From: Chelativorans sp. ZYF759
GTDB taxonomy: Bacteria; Pseudomonadota; Alphaproteobacteria; Rhizobiales; Rhizobiaceae
Length of the DNA: 33,931 nt
Assembly: GCF_012911015.1 (NCBI RefSeq)
Contig: NZ_WVVV01000024.1
Location: 1 to 33,931, forward strand
Direction of reading: 5' to 3'
Part shown: piece after piece, positions 24,657 through 33,127 of the stretch
How positions within the stretch are numbered: position 1 is the stretch's first letter
Layout: each line of letters opens with the position of its first letter
The notes under the pieces: generated by a model
Database searches by the model: none
Told to the model about the DNA's origin: nothing
Seen by the model: only the letters and a program-made list of their open reading frames with translations
Position numbers and translations under genes: made by a program

Positions 24657-26027
24657 TCAGCGCATCAGCTTGTTCAGCCTGCGACTGACGGACTTTTCAA
24701 CTGCGAGCTCAAACGCGGTCGACGGCCGGGTTGCGAGCGTGATCTCGCCGCTCGGCATCCTGTGCGTCCGCCTTTCCTCGGTCGGCTTTGCCTTCGCAGT
24801 CTTCGCTTTGGCCGGCTTTGATGCGGCCGGCTTCTTGCCGACATCCGTTGCCGATGCGGCGACCACGATCGGCGCGGATGCCACCGCTTCGGTTTTGATC
24901 TCCGCATCCGGTGTGATGTCGACATTCTCACCCGCTTCGACCGCGATGATCATGGATGCGTCGACCTGCGCCGATGCTTCGACCGATGCGGACGCGTTGG
25001 AAGTCGCCGCAGCATCAACCGCCAGCGGCGGCCGAACCCCCTTCGCGTTCATCCATTCGAGGACCGGCAGCACCTCACCTTCGAGCCAGGCTCGAAGCTC
25101 GTCGACCGGCGGATAGGCCTCCTTGTTGCCGAGCCGGTCGAGAAGCGCATGGGCATGCATCCAGCCAGAGGCGGCCGGCGGACGCTTCTCGATCATGCGC
25201 CCAATTTGCATCGGGTCCTCCATGCGCGAGAAAACGCTGCGACCCAAAAGCGCTGCGGCGAGCCGGGCATGGCGGAAGACGGCGTCCATCAAAACCGCCT
25301 TCTTGATGTTCCGATCGACAGGTGTCGCCGCCAGAGTCTCGGCAATGATGGTGCCGATCGCCGCGATCTCGGCGCGCAGGGAGGCCAGATCGGAGCGAAC
25401 GCACGCGCGCACTAGGCGGGCAAGGCCGTCGGTTCCGCCAAGGTCAAGCGGATTGACCGGATCGGAACCGGAACCTGCACCATCCTCGCCAGCCAGCTGG
25501 CGCTTGACCATCGCGACCGTCAGGCGTTCGCCCGATTCAAAGCTCCCCAAAACCGCCTCGATCTGGTCCGCCGTCACGGATTCCCGGGCAAGCTCGAACA
25601 GAACGGTTGGCGGAACGGTGAAGGCGATCGCCCGATCCTCGTACTCGAACAACTCGGCCACAATCGACCGGTAAAGCCGGGCCGTGCGGGGGGTGAAGGG
25701 GCAGTTCTGTCCGATCCAGGCCGCGAAGGTCTTTTCCGCCGGAAGGATCTCGAACGCGGTCTCCAACATCCGGCCGCGTTCGAACGCGTCTTTCGTCAAC
25801 GCGCGGTCGAGCTTGTTCATATCGGCAGCCAGACCGCGAAGCCGGTCGACTTCGTCAGAATGCAAGCCCTCGAAGACGTCGAGCGTCTTGCCGGCCTTTT
25901 TGGCCTTGCCGTTCTTACCTCTGCGCGCCTTTCCCTCGCGCGCGTTCTCCTCAATGGCGATGTCGGTTTCCGGCAGCGGAGCCGTCAGATCGGTGGCGGC
26001 GGCGGCAGTGGTAGTTTCAGTTCTCAT
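24657..26027 (-). CDS. DUF3102-like DNA-associated protein
   Basis: A 456-residue protein from ATG 26027, which fits GAAAGG 7 bases upstream; an ATG two codons earlier (26033) is possible. Residues about 75-135 (FERGRMLETAFEILPAEKTF, then CPFTPRTARLYRSIVAE) look like the DUF3102 type found in phage and plasmid proteins, with an HTH-like segment. A helical middle (about 190-310) follows, then a long Ala/Lys-rich linker (about 340-420) and a basic C-terminus. DNA binding is likely but not shown. It has its own promoter and terminator and precedes the nuclease-like/AAA operon, so together they look like accessory functions of an integrative element or plasmid. Confidence 0.6.
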   Translation of the reverse strand: MRTETTTAAAATDLTAPLPETDIAIEENAREGKARRGKNGKAKKAGKTLDVFEGLHSDEVDRLRGLAADMNKLDRALTKDAFERGRMLETAFEILPAEKTFAAWIGQNCPFTPRTARLYRSIVAELFEYEDRAIAFTVPPTVLFELARESVTADQIEAVLGSFESGERLTVAMVKRQLAGEDGAGSGSDPVNPLDLGGTDGLARLVRACVRSDLASLRAEIAAIGTIIAETLAATPVDRNIKKAVLMDAVFRHARLAAALLGRSVFSRMEDPMQIGRMIEKRPPAASGWMHAHALLDRLGNKEAYPPVDELRAWLEGEVLPVLEWMNAKGVRPPLAVDAAATSNASASVEASAQVDASMIIAVEAGENVDITPDAEIKTEAVASAPIVVAASATDVGKKPAASKPAKAKTAKAKPTEERRTHRMPSGEITLATRPSTAFELAVEKSVSRRLNKLMR

Positions 26028-26126
26028 ATGCATGCCTTTCTACGATGCACGATGTTGTTCGGAGAAGAACGCTCATCGCTCAACTCACACGACTATCGTA
26101 CATCAAGTAATTCATGCAGTCAAAAT

Positions 26127-26155
26127 CACATACATTTTGATAATACTACTGTCAA
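26127..26155 (-). promoter_or_regulatory. Promoter of DUF3102-like gene
   Basis: On the minus strand TTGACA (26155 to 26150) is followed after 17 bases by TATGTG (26132 to 26127). The -35 is perfect; the -10 matches at only three positions. The surrounding 26040-26230 is clearly AT-rich against a GC-rich background, as expected for a promoter region. No repeats of the iteron type were found there. Confidence 0.45.
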
Positions 26156-26552
26156 CAAATGAATACTCTGCACAAACCATAACTCAGCATCGAACATTCA
26201 ACCATTAACCATTATCAACGCTGTTTCGTATTATTTCCCGATTGCTGACTTGGCCTCACCTTCCATCTCGCAGTCCAGGAAACGGCCATGGATGTAGATT
26301 TCGCTTTCCGCTCGCGTGCTCGCCGCCGCACCCGCGCTCACACGCACCATGGTCGACCGCCCTTGCGACGCGTTCCAGTAAAGCGAAGTCGAAATGGAAT
26401 GACTGGCGCAGCGGCGGTGGGAAACGTTCAGATGCGCCCGACCGGGCTGCGCAACCCAGACCAGTTCCACCCGGTCGGGCGCTTACCGTCGCACCAAAAA
26501 GGGATCCCGTTTGTACGCCAATCAAGGGTCACCATTCCGAGCCGATTGACAG
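26156..26552. other. Gene-free debris, possibly an IS end
   Basis: No convincing gene was found. The minus strand at about 26485-26545 has the phased motifs GGTGACCCTTGATTGGCG and GGGATCCCTTTTT, which recall the multiple terminal repeats of IS21-like elements. A 13-bp inverted repeat follows. A 79-codon open frame (26470 to 26231) does not resemble a protein family. At 26553 the sequence changes to a decayed binding-protein gene, so an insertion boundary is likely there. Confidence 0.3.
26434..26482. repeat. 13-bp perfect inverted repeat
   Basis: GCGCCCGACCGGG (26434-26446) is exactly complementary to CCCGGTCGGGCGC (26470-26482), with a 23-base loop. There is no T-tract on either strand. It could be a subterminal structure of a transposable element or an attenuator-like hairpin. 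Confidence 0.6.
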
Positions 26553-27064
26553 CATGGCCTGATCCTGGAGCGGCCCCTCCTTCATTTTGAGGATGAGATA
26601 CCCACACATGCGGTCCTGCCCGTTCGAGCACAATGAAATCGGGCGCGTCACGGAACTGTGCGATTAAATCCGGTGGAGCCTCGACCATGATATTGAGCCC
26701 GCCCGCGAGCATTTCCACCATACGCGTGTTGGCGTCGGTGATCGGGCGGAAAACGACCGCTTCCAGCGCCGTCAGGGCGTCCTGGTAGTCCGGATTGCCC
26801 GCGATTAAGACGCGCTGATTCGCCTGCTACTCGGCGAAGCGGAACGGCCCGATATCAACCGGGTTGCGCCCGTAGTTCTCGCCATGCTGCTCGACAGCGG
26901 CCGGCGAGACGATCAGGCCGGTCGGATAGGCAAGATTGACAGGAACGGCGCGAACGGCTCCTGAGCGTGAACTCGACCGTATAGTCGTCAACGACCATCA
27001 CGGTCTGAAAACGGCCCCAAATGGAACATGTCGAGATTTCTTCGGCGGTGACACCTATTGACAT
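26553..27064 (-). pseudogene. Family-5 peptide-binding protein gene, dead
   Basis: Conceptual translation across frames gives an ABC dipeptide/oligopeptide-binding protein (SBP family 5). It starts with VMVVDDYTVEFTL, then EPFAPFL, LAYPTGLIVSPAAVEQHGEN, GRNPVDIGPFRFAE, a TAG codon where Trp is usual, QANQRVLIAGNPDYQDALTA, FRPITDANTRMVEMLAGG and KMKEGPLQDQAM. There are two frameshifts around 26930-26980, the nonsense codon near 26828, and another frameshift near 26600. Both ends are missing. It is a relic of an uptake system unrelated to the ABC operon to its right. The bases 27065-27250 show no gene. Confidence 0.82.
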
Positions 27065-27250
27065 GAGTTCTACAAAAACGCCTCAGCAGCTATCCGCACC
27101 ATGCCGCTCAAAGATATAGCCACGATGCGCCCTCTTCATTGCCGCACATGATGAATTTGGAACCGAGCGGCCGAAACCATCAAACAAGCAATGATGACCT
27201 TTACGGTGGTTCCACAGAGCGCGGGTATTGCATGATGCCTGTTGAATAAA

Positions 27251-27274
27251 GTCACTTAATTGTGGTCAAGTGAC
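27251..27274 (-). terminator. Terminator-like hairpin after ABC operon
   Basis: GTCACTT (27251-27257) pairs with AAGTGAC (27268-27274) around a 10-base loop. On the minus strand the stem is followed by TTTATT. It lies about 30 bases beyond the phosphodiesterase stop. The stem is AT-rich, so it may be weak. Confidence 0.5.
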
Positions 27275-27304
27275 CCGCCTGAAAACGCAAGGCGTCCGAG
27301 TTCA

Positions 27305-28135
27305 TCATTGCAACGATCTGTCCCCGATGGCCGGTGTAGAAAACGGATAGCGATCTTCTGGAAAATCGGCACCAATAAGGTGCGAGACAAAGCCATCGCG
27401 CCATTCATGCAACATGAAACCGCTCGGCTCTAAACTCAGCGTATGGGGGTTTTCGATTCGCTGGTCCAGGGTAACGCAATGCGACGTTCCCGGTGCGATT
27501 AGCCCGATCGAACTCCCGAACATCCGCGTGACGCCGCGATGCACATGTCCGCAGACAAGCAGCGCTTCTCCCCGATAGGCGTCCAGTATGTCTCGAAGGT
27601 GATCGCCATTCCGTAAATTGTTCAGGTCCATCGGATGAATGCCGGTGGTGAAGGGTGGGTGATGCAGACCCACGATCACCGGCTTGCCGTTAAACCTCGC
27701 CAGACGATCTCGCAAGAACGCCAGCGTTTCGGGATCGAGTCCACCGTGGTGATACCCCTCGACCAGCGTGTCGAGACCGATTACCGCGAAGTCGGCGAGT
27801 TCAATGTCCCAGTTGATCCCGCCAGTGGCCGACATCCAGCTTTCGCCAGCGAAACCTGCACGCAGGTTTTCGCGCAGGTCGTGATTGCCAGGAACGACGC
27901 GATAAGGAATGTCAAGAGACGACATGATCCGGCGAAACCGTGCATATTCGGCCGGGGTCCCGAAATCAGTCAGATCCCCGGTCACGATCGCAAGATCGAC
28001 AGGACCGATGAGCGGCAAACACCGATTGATGGTTGCGACCGCTTGCACGAGCGCCGTGGCAGTATCCACGACGCAGTAAGCCAGTTGCCCTTCAGGCACG
28101 ATGTGGGGATCCGAAAGCTGGATTATCTTGCTCAC
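27305..28135 (-). CDS. GpdQ-like metallophosphodiesterase
   Basis: A 276-residue cytoplasmic calcineurin-type phosphoesterase. All metal-binding motifs are present: Asp9-x-His11 (LSDPH), Asp54 (TGDLTD), Asn84-His85-Asp86 (GNHD), His158 (GLHHPP), and His197/His199 (CGHVHR). The overall course, including EGQLAYCVVDTATAL and PGTSHCVTL, resembles the glycerophosphodiesterase GpdQ and class III cyclic-nucleotide phosphodiesterases. The start overlaps the ABC ATPase stop (ATGA), and it is last in the operon. By analogy with ugp operons it may split an imported glycerophosphodiester or related phosphodiester. Hydrolysis of cyclic AMP is the alternative. Confidence 0.85.
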   Translation of the reverse strand: MSKIIQLSDPHIVPEGQLAYCVVDTATALVQAVATINRCLPLIGPVDLAIVTGDLTDFGTPAEYARFRRIMSSLDIPYRVVPGNHDLRENLRAGFAGESWMSATGGINWDIELADFAVIGLDTLVEGYHHGGLDPETLAFLRDRLARFNGKPVIVGLHHPPFTTGIHPMDLNNLRNGDHLRDILDAYRGEALLVCGHVHRGVTRMFGSSIGLIAPGTSHCVTLDQRIENPHTLSLEPSGFMLHEWRDGFVSHLIGADFPEDRYPFSTPAIGDRSLQ

Positions 28136-29169
28136 TTCATTTCGTCTTTCGCTGAAAGAAGCATAAGCGTCGCCGGATCGATAGTTATGCGAACAGTGCT
28201 TGCAACGGCCGGGGCGGACTTGCCAGCGTAAAGCGCGAAGATCGTGCGTGATGCGATGCCGGCAAGGCCTACTCGATAGTGGGTGCCGAGAAAGGTCACG
28301 CTTTCGACCCTGGCAGAGAGTGGGCCGTCATCGGTGATCCGCACGTCCTCGGCCCTGACAAAGACCGTGCTGCCGATGCCGCTGCGCGGCAGACAAAGCG
28401 TTTCGCCCGCCGGCGTCACCAGACGATTGCCTTCGATCCTGCCGTCGATCTCCATGGCCTGTCCCACGAAGCTCGCCACAAAAGGCGAATTCGGGTTGCG
28501 ATAGAGTTCTTCGGGCGTACCGGTCTGAACGATGCGGCCGTGCGACATCACCACAACCCGGTCGGCAATAGCCATGGCCTCGTCCTGATCGTGAGTGACG
28601 AAGATCGCGGTGATGCCGAAGGTGCGCAGGAGCCCGGCCAGTTCGTCGCGAAGCCTGTCGCGTAAGGCGGCATCAAGCGCGGAGAGCGGCTCGTCCAGAA
28701 GCAGGATGCGTGGTCGAGGCGCGAAGGCCCGGGCCAGCGCCACGCGTTGGCGCTGGCCTCCCGATAGCGCCGTGACCGAGCGGTCGGCATAAGGTTCGAG
28801 TTGACACAGCGCGAGAACTTCCGCAACGCGGCGGTCAATCTCCTCGACCGGCAATTTCTGCATCTTCAGGCCGTAGCCGATATTGCGGCGCACGGACATG
28901 TTTGGAAAGAGCGCGTAGGATTGGAAAACCATTCCCACCTTGCGCTTTTCCACCGGCAGGTGCGTAACATTATCCTCGCCGAACCAGATCTCGCTTCCCT
29001 TGTCGGGTCGTTCGAGGCCCGCGACCAGACGCAGGAGCGTTGTCTTGCCACAGCCAGGGGGGCCCAGCAGCGAGATGATCTCGCCGGGTTTCACATGCAG
29101 GTCGGTCGGCGTTAGCGCCACCGTGCCGTCGGGATAGGTCTTGGACCCGGACCGGAGGGTAAGCGTCAT
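28132..29169 (-). CDS. ABC transporter ATP-binding protein
   Basis: A 345-residue ATPase of the PotA/FbpC/UgpC type. Walker A GPPGCGKTT is at 36-44, the Q-loop at about Gln83 (VFQSYALFPN), signature LSGGQRQR at 135-142, Walker B ILLLDEP at 155-161 and the H-loop His193. A C-terminal TOBE domain begins near 240. ATG 29169 overlaps the preceding permease stop (ATGA); the longer frame to 29814 lies within the permease gene. It powers the importer with the two permeases upstream. Confidence 0.92.
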   Translation of the reverse strand: MTLTLRSGSKTYPDGTVALTPTDLHVKPGEIISLLGPPGCGKTTLLRLVAGLERPDKGSEIWFGEDNVTHLPVEKRKVGMVFQSYALFPNMSVRRNIGYGLKMQKLPVEEIDRRVAEVLALCQLEPYADRSVTALSGGQRQRVALARAFAPRPRILLLDEPLSALDAALRDRLRDELAGLLRTFGITAIFVTHDQDEAMAIADRVVVMSHGRIVQTGTPEELYRNPNSPFVASFVGQAMEIDGRIEGNRLVTPAGETLCLPRSGIGSTVFVRAEDVRITDDGPLSARVESVTFLGTHYRVGLAGIASRTIFALYAGKSAPAVASTVRITIDPATLMLLSAKDEMK

Positions 29170-29957
29170 TTGCCAATCCTTTGCGCGCGCTGCGAGGCCC
29201 ATTGCATGGCCATGAGCAACGGGACGATGATGATGAAGAAGACGAGCGTGTAGGCGGAGGCGATTTCCAGCCGCATCGACGCATAGCTGTCGGCGAGCCC
29301 CACGGGCAGCGTCTTCAGGTAAGGGGTGTGCAGCATCCATGTCAGGTTGAACTCGCCGATAGACAAGGTGACAACGGTCAGTGAACCGGCAAGAATGCCC
29401 GGCATCGCGTTCGGGATCACCACGTCGCGAAACCGCTGCCATGGCGAGGCTCCAAGGGAAGCCGCGCCTTCCTCCAGCGTCTTCAAATCCATGGACGAGA
29501 GAACGGCGAGTACGGAGCGGATCATGAATGGCAATGTATAGAGCACGTGGCCGGCAAGGATGAAGGTCCAGGACGTGCGGAAACCCCGCATGGAGCCGTA
29601 AAGCTGCAGGAGAGCCAACGCCAGCGCCAGCCCCGGCACGGCAAGTGGAAGCGAAACGAATTCCTCCAGCACGCGCGATGCCCAGCCGGGACGGCGCGCG
29701 AGACCATAGGCCGCCGGGACACCGATCAGCAGCGTGCATACCAGGCAAGTGATGGCCAACCAGATCGATAGGAAGATGCTGTCCATGTACAGGTCCCAGA
29801 CCTGCGAGATCCATTGGAAGGTCAGCCCAGAAGACAGGCCGCGAAAGTAATTTACCGTCACGCCCGCAAGGACAGATTGCAGCGTGGGAACGAGCAGGAA
29901 CGCACAGGTCAGTATCGTGACCACGATCTGCAGCGTTCTAGCCATCGAGATTCTCAT
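29166..29957 (-). CDS. ABC transporter permease (second)
   Basis: A 263-residue inner-membrane protein with six hydrophobic helices and the EAA-loop motif (EEGAASLGASPWQRFRDVVI, then P near residue 180) that contacts the ATPase. It is of the PotC/PhnU type. The start ATG 29957 follows the first permease stop by 3 bases; an ATG three codons later is possible. It pairs with the permease at 29961. Confidence 0.9.
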   Translation of the reverse strand: MRISMARTLQIVVTILTCAFLLVPTLQSVLAGVTVNYFRGLSSGLTFQWISQVWDLYMDSIFLSIWLAITCLVCTLLIGVPAAYGLARRPGWASRVLEEFVSLPLAVPGLALALALLQLYGSMRGFRTSWTFILAGHVLYTLPFMIRSVLAVLSSMDLKTLEEGAASLGASPWQRFRDVVIPNAMPGILAGSLTVVTLSIGEFNLTWMLHTPYLKTLPVGLADSYASMRLEIASAYTLVFFIIIVPLLMAMQWASQRAQRIGK

Positions 29958-29960
29958 TGG

Positions 29961-30767
29961 TCAGCCTCCCCCAGCCGCCGCGGTATGGCCTGTGAAGGTG
30001 CGGGCAATGACCAGAAGCAGCCAGGTCACGATACCAAGGGCGACCGAGAGTGCCGACGCCATAGCGATATTGGCCGAGAGCGTAAACTCCGTGTAGATGA
30101 CCATGGGCAGCACATCGATATTGGTTGCAAGCGTGAAGGCGGTTCCAAACGCACCCATGGCCGTGGCGAAAGCGATAGCGCCTGCGGCCACCAGCGAGGG
30201 GGCAAGACCTGGCAGGATTACGTCGATGATGACGCGCGTTGGCCCCGCGCCGAGCGAGCGGGCGGCTTCCTCCAGGGACGGATCGAGCTTTTCGGTCGCC
30301 GCCATGACAGTCAAAAGCACTCGCGGTATCGAGAAATAGAGATAGCCCAGGAACAATCCGAACATCGAATAGGCGAACACCACATTGCCGGAGGTGAGTT
30401 GGCTGAAAAGTCCCTGACGTCCGCCCAGAAGAATGATGAGAAATCCGATTACGACACCGGGAAACGCCAGCGGAAGGGTCAGAACGGAAAGGACGAGCCC
30501 CCGTCCGGCAAAGCGGTTTCGCGCGAGGAACAGTCCGGTCGTAGTCGATATAGCCAGCGCCGCGAGAGTAACCGCGAACGAGACGCCGACAGTTTGCAGC
30601 AGCGAATTCAAGTAGCGCGGCGTGGCTAATATCTGCCAGTAAATGGCCCAGCCAGCCGGGCTTTCACCCGAACTCATCACCAGCCGGACTAGCGGCAGAG
30701 CCAGAAATGCGAGCACGAAGACGAACATCGGCACGAAGCAAAGCTGCACGAAAACTCGGGAGCTCAT
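29961..30767 (-). CDS. ABC transporter permease (first)
   Basis: A 268-residue inner-membrane protein with six helices and an EAA loop (EEAARSLGAGPTRVIIDVIL, then P near residue 175), of the PotB type. ATG 30767 is chosen, with GGATTGAG upstream; the frame is open to another ATG at 30806 that has no ribosome site. It lies 73 bases after the binding-protein stop. That gap may allow higher expression of the binding protein, as is common. Confidence 0.88.
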   Translation of the reverse strand: MSSRVFVQLCFVPMFVFVLAFLALPLVRLVMSSGESPAGWAIYWQILATPRYLNSLLQTVGVSFAVTLAALAISTTTGLFLARNRFAGRGLVLSVLTLPLAFPGVVIGFLIILLGGRQGLFSQLTSGNVVFAYSMFGLFLGYLYFSIPRVLLTVMAATEKLDPSLEEAARSLGAGPTRVIIDVILPGLAPSLVAAGAIAFATAMGAFGTAFTLATNIDVLPMVIYTEFTLSANIAMASALSVALGIVTWLLLVIARTFTGHTAAAGGG

Positions 30768-30840
30768 GATTCTCAATCCATGGAGAACAGGTTGCCGGGA
30801 CCGCATCGCGGCCCCGGGGGCGTGCGGGAGAAAACCCGTC

Positions 30841-31839
30841 CTACCTGACTTCGTTCAGATAGCGGTCGCCGAAGCTTGCCTGCGCCTTGTCAAGCTCGTC
30901 GTAGTCCACCGCGACGGCACGTTCATAGTCAGAGGCAGGCAGGAATTTTTCAGCCAACCCCTCGGGCAGGGTGATCGGACGCGCCGGTTGCAGGTAGGCA
31001 TTGGCCCAGATCGCCTGGCCCTCGTCTGACAGCACGAAATCAAGCACCTTCTTGGCGGCCTCGGGGTGCGGAGCGCCCTTGACGAAACTCATGACGTAAG
31101 GGACGCGGATCGATCCTTCGCAGGGCAGGACGAACTCGAAGTTCCCATCCTCCTCATATTTTCCGCGGTAGGCGTTGAAATCGTAGTCGAACAGGATCGG
31201 GATTTCGCCCGAGACGACGCGCGCGTAGGCTGTCTGCTTGGGCACGATCGGCGCATTGGCCGAAAGCTCTTGGAAGAACGAGATGGCGGGATCGAAATTC
31301 GACAGGTCGCCACCAAACGCATGGTTCACTGCAACGGCACCTGCATATCCGACGAAGGCGGAGGACGGATCAAGATAGCCGACCATCCCACGATATTCGG
31401 GATTCTTCAGGTCCGCGAAGCATTGCGGCACTGGCGCGCCGCCGAGTGCGTCAACGTTCACGAACAGCCCCATCGTGCCGTAATGCACTGTGAACCAGTT
31501 GCCCTCTGGGTCCTTCAACCCCTCGGGGATCTCATCAAACAGGGCCGGCTTGTAGGGTTCGACGACGCCTTCGCGCGCGGCGGCGATGCCGCCGGTCACG
31601 CCGTAATAGACAACGTCCGCCACCGGGCTGCCGCGCTCGGCGAGAAGCTGGCTGAGTGCCTGGCCCGAATTCTTGTTGTCATGGGGCATCTTGATGCCAA
31701 GGTTCTCGTCGATGGCCTGCAGCATGGACGCCCAGTCGGCCCATTGCGGCGGACAATTGTAGCAAACGGCTCCCTCGGCGAATGCAGCAGGCGCAGCAGT
31801 GACGCTTGCCAGCAATGTAAGCGCAGCGATATATCTCAT
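30841..31839 (-). CDS. ABC transporter solute-binding protein
   Basis: A 332-residue periplasmic protein with a signal peptide (MRYIAALTLLASVTAAPAAFA, cleavage after about 21). The mature part resembles the AfuA/PotD/2-aminoethylphosphonate-binding group (VADVVYYGVTGGIAAAREG, then NWFTVHYGTMGLFVNVDALG, and YLDPSSAFVGYAGAVAVNHA). Two Cys residues occur near the mature N-terminus (EGAVCYNCPP). ATG 31839 follows GGAGGAGA. The ligand cannot be read directly. Because a GpdQ-like phosphodiesterase ends the operon, a phosphodiester is the best guess, with iron or polyamine as alternatives. Confidence 0.87.
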   Translation of the reverse strand: MRYIAALTLLASVTAAPAAFAEGAVCYNCPPQWADWASMLQAIDENLGIKMPHDNKNSGQALSQLLAERGSPVADVVYYGVTGGIAAAREGVVEPYKPALFDEIPEGLKDPEGNWFTVHYGTMGLFVNVDALGGAPVPQCFADLKNPEYRGMVGYLDPSSAFVGYAGAVAVNHAFGGDLSNFDPAISFFQELSANAPIVPKQTAYARVVSGEIPILFDYDFNAYRGKYEEDGNFEFVLPCEGSIRVPYVMSFVKGAPHPEAAKKVLDFVLSDEGQAIWANAYLQPARPITLPEGLAEKFLPASDYERAVAVDYDELDKAQASFGDRYLNEVR

Positions 31840-31840
31840 T

Positions 31841-32947
31841 TCATCTCTCCTCCGATGTCGATTGCAAAATGTTGCGAGGTGGGCTGAGCTGCTGGGGAAG
31901 GGCCAACTTCTCCAGCAGCGACGTTTTGGCGGCAGCCTGTCCGAGGCTGCCTCCGGAGCGAAACACAAAGCCGGCGACGTCCGTGTGACAACCTGGCTGA
32001 TCGGACGATTTCTGGGCAAGCACCATATCGGCAGCCGCGCGCCCCATCGCGTATGGGTTCGTTACGACGGTCGCCAGCGTCGGCTCCACCATCTGGCCAA
32101 AATCTATGCCGTCGAAACCGACGATGGAAATATCGGTGGGCACGCGCACCCGAGCCTTCCGCAATATCGACATGATTTCGATTGCGACCTGATCGTTCGA
32201 TGCGAAGATACCGGTCGTCTGCGGATGTTGCAGCAGGAAAGCCAATAATTGTCCGACTAGATCTTCACCACGTTCGTCGATTTCGAGGATCGCTGGAGCG
32301 GCGAGTCCGAAATTGCGGCAAGCCTCTTCAAGGCCTTCAAGACGCTGGCACGCGCGATCGGAACTCGTCAGCCGCAGTGCGATATAGCCGACGTGACGAT
32401 GGCCGTATGCCGCCAGCATGCGCCCGACTTCGAAGGCCGCGGCCCTGTTATCGACGCCACATGCGTTGGGTGAGCCATGATCATAATTGAAGAGCAGGCA
32501 ATGCGGAATGTCACGTGAACGCACAAAGTCCAACGCGGGCGAGGCGTGAAGATCGTTCACGGTCAGTATCAACGCGTCCACTCGCTTGGCGATCAAGGTG
32601 CGCACCGCCGAAAGTTCCCTGTCGGGGTCATAGCCGCTACTCGACAGAAGAAGTTGCAATCCGTGATCGGCGGATACGTCTTCAATCCCCTGTACCGCGG
32701 CGGAGTAGACCGGGTTTGAGATCGATGGCACGACGCAGCCGACAGTTCGCGTCCGGCTGGAACGCAGGGATCGCCCGACGTCGCTGAACTCGAATCCGAG
32801 GTCACGAGCGGCCACCATCACCTTGTCGCGCAGTTCGGCGCTTACGGGACCGCTGCGATTGAGAACGCGGCTTGCAGAGGCAATCCCACAGCCAGCCAGC
32901 TGTGCGACATCCCTTATGGTCGCGACCTTCCTCGTACGGAACTGCAA
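31841..32947 (-). CDS. LacI-family transcriptional repressor
   Basis: A 368-residue regulator. The helix-turn-helix and hinge are at 9-30 (ATIRDVAQLAGCGIASASRV) and a periplasmic-binding-protein-like effector domain runs from about 65 (RTRTVGCVVPSISNPVYSAA) to 340. TTG 32947 is chosen as the start because AGGAGAAG precedes it and no ATG lies before the HTH. It begins the ABC operon: its stop is one base before the binding-protein start. The palindrome at 32963-32982 lies directly upstream, so it probably represses itself and the whole operon until the imported ligand or its hydrolysis product binds. Confidence 0.9.
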   Translation of the reverse strand: MQFRTRKVATIRDVAQLAGCGIASASRVLNRSGPVSAELRDKVMVAARDLGFEFSDVGRSLRSSRTRTVGCVVPSISNPVYSAAVQGIEDVSADHGLQLLLSSSGYDPDRELSAVRTLIAKRVDALILTVNDLHASPALDFVRSRDIPHCLLFNYDHGSPNACGVDNRAAAFEVGRMLAAYGHRHVGYIALRLTSSDRACQRLEGLEEACRNFGLAAPAILEIDERGEDLVGQLLAFLLQHPQTTGIFASNDQVAIEIMSILRKARVRVPTDISIVGFDGIDFGQMVEPTLATVVTNPYAMGRAAADMVLAQKSSDQPGCHTDVAGFVFRSGGSLGQAAAKTSLLEKLALPQQLSPPRNILQSTSEER

Positions 32948-32962
32948 TACAAACTTCTCCTC

Positions 32963-32982
32963 TTATGGAAACGTTTCCATAA
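32963..32982. promoter_or_regulatory. LacI-type operator
   Basis: TTATGGAAACGTTTCCATAA is a perfect 20-bp palindrome with a central CG, the classic form for LacI/GalR-family proteins. It is 16 bases before the repressor start codon and next to a TTGACT that could be the -35. It would control the whole minus-strand operon down to 27305. Confidence 0.88.
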
Positions 32983-33070
32983 CACAGTGAACGAGTCAAG
33001 CCTCCTATCGCGCCACTCAAAATCAAGAGCGAAATTTATAATCGACTGCACACGGCGTAATTAGTGGGTT

Positions 33071-33126
33071 CCCGGAGAGTTCGCTGGGGCGGTTGCGCGC
33101 GATCAGCGCCTGCGCCGCTTCGGTCA
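33071..33126 (-). pseudogene. Fragment of a second nuclease-like gene copy
   Basis: About 50 of 56 bases match 23796-23851 in the same orientation. On the minus strand it encodes LTEAAQALIARNRPSELSG, against VTEAAQALIARNRPGELSG in the gene at 23118-24227. Homology stops at both sides: unrelated sequence on the left, IS3 orfA on the right. It is what remains of a paralogue after IS-linked deletion. Confidence 0.8.
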
Positions 33127-33127
33127 G

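Noticed and set aside
26040-26230. AT-rich segment as a replication origin
   Set aside because: No iterons, no clear DnaA boxes and no replication gene nearby; a promoter region explains the composition.
29170-29814. Long N-terminal extension of the ABC ATPase frame
   Set aside because: It lies entirely within the permease gene and has no ATPase features; ATG 29169 begins the normal domain.
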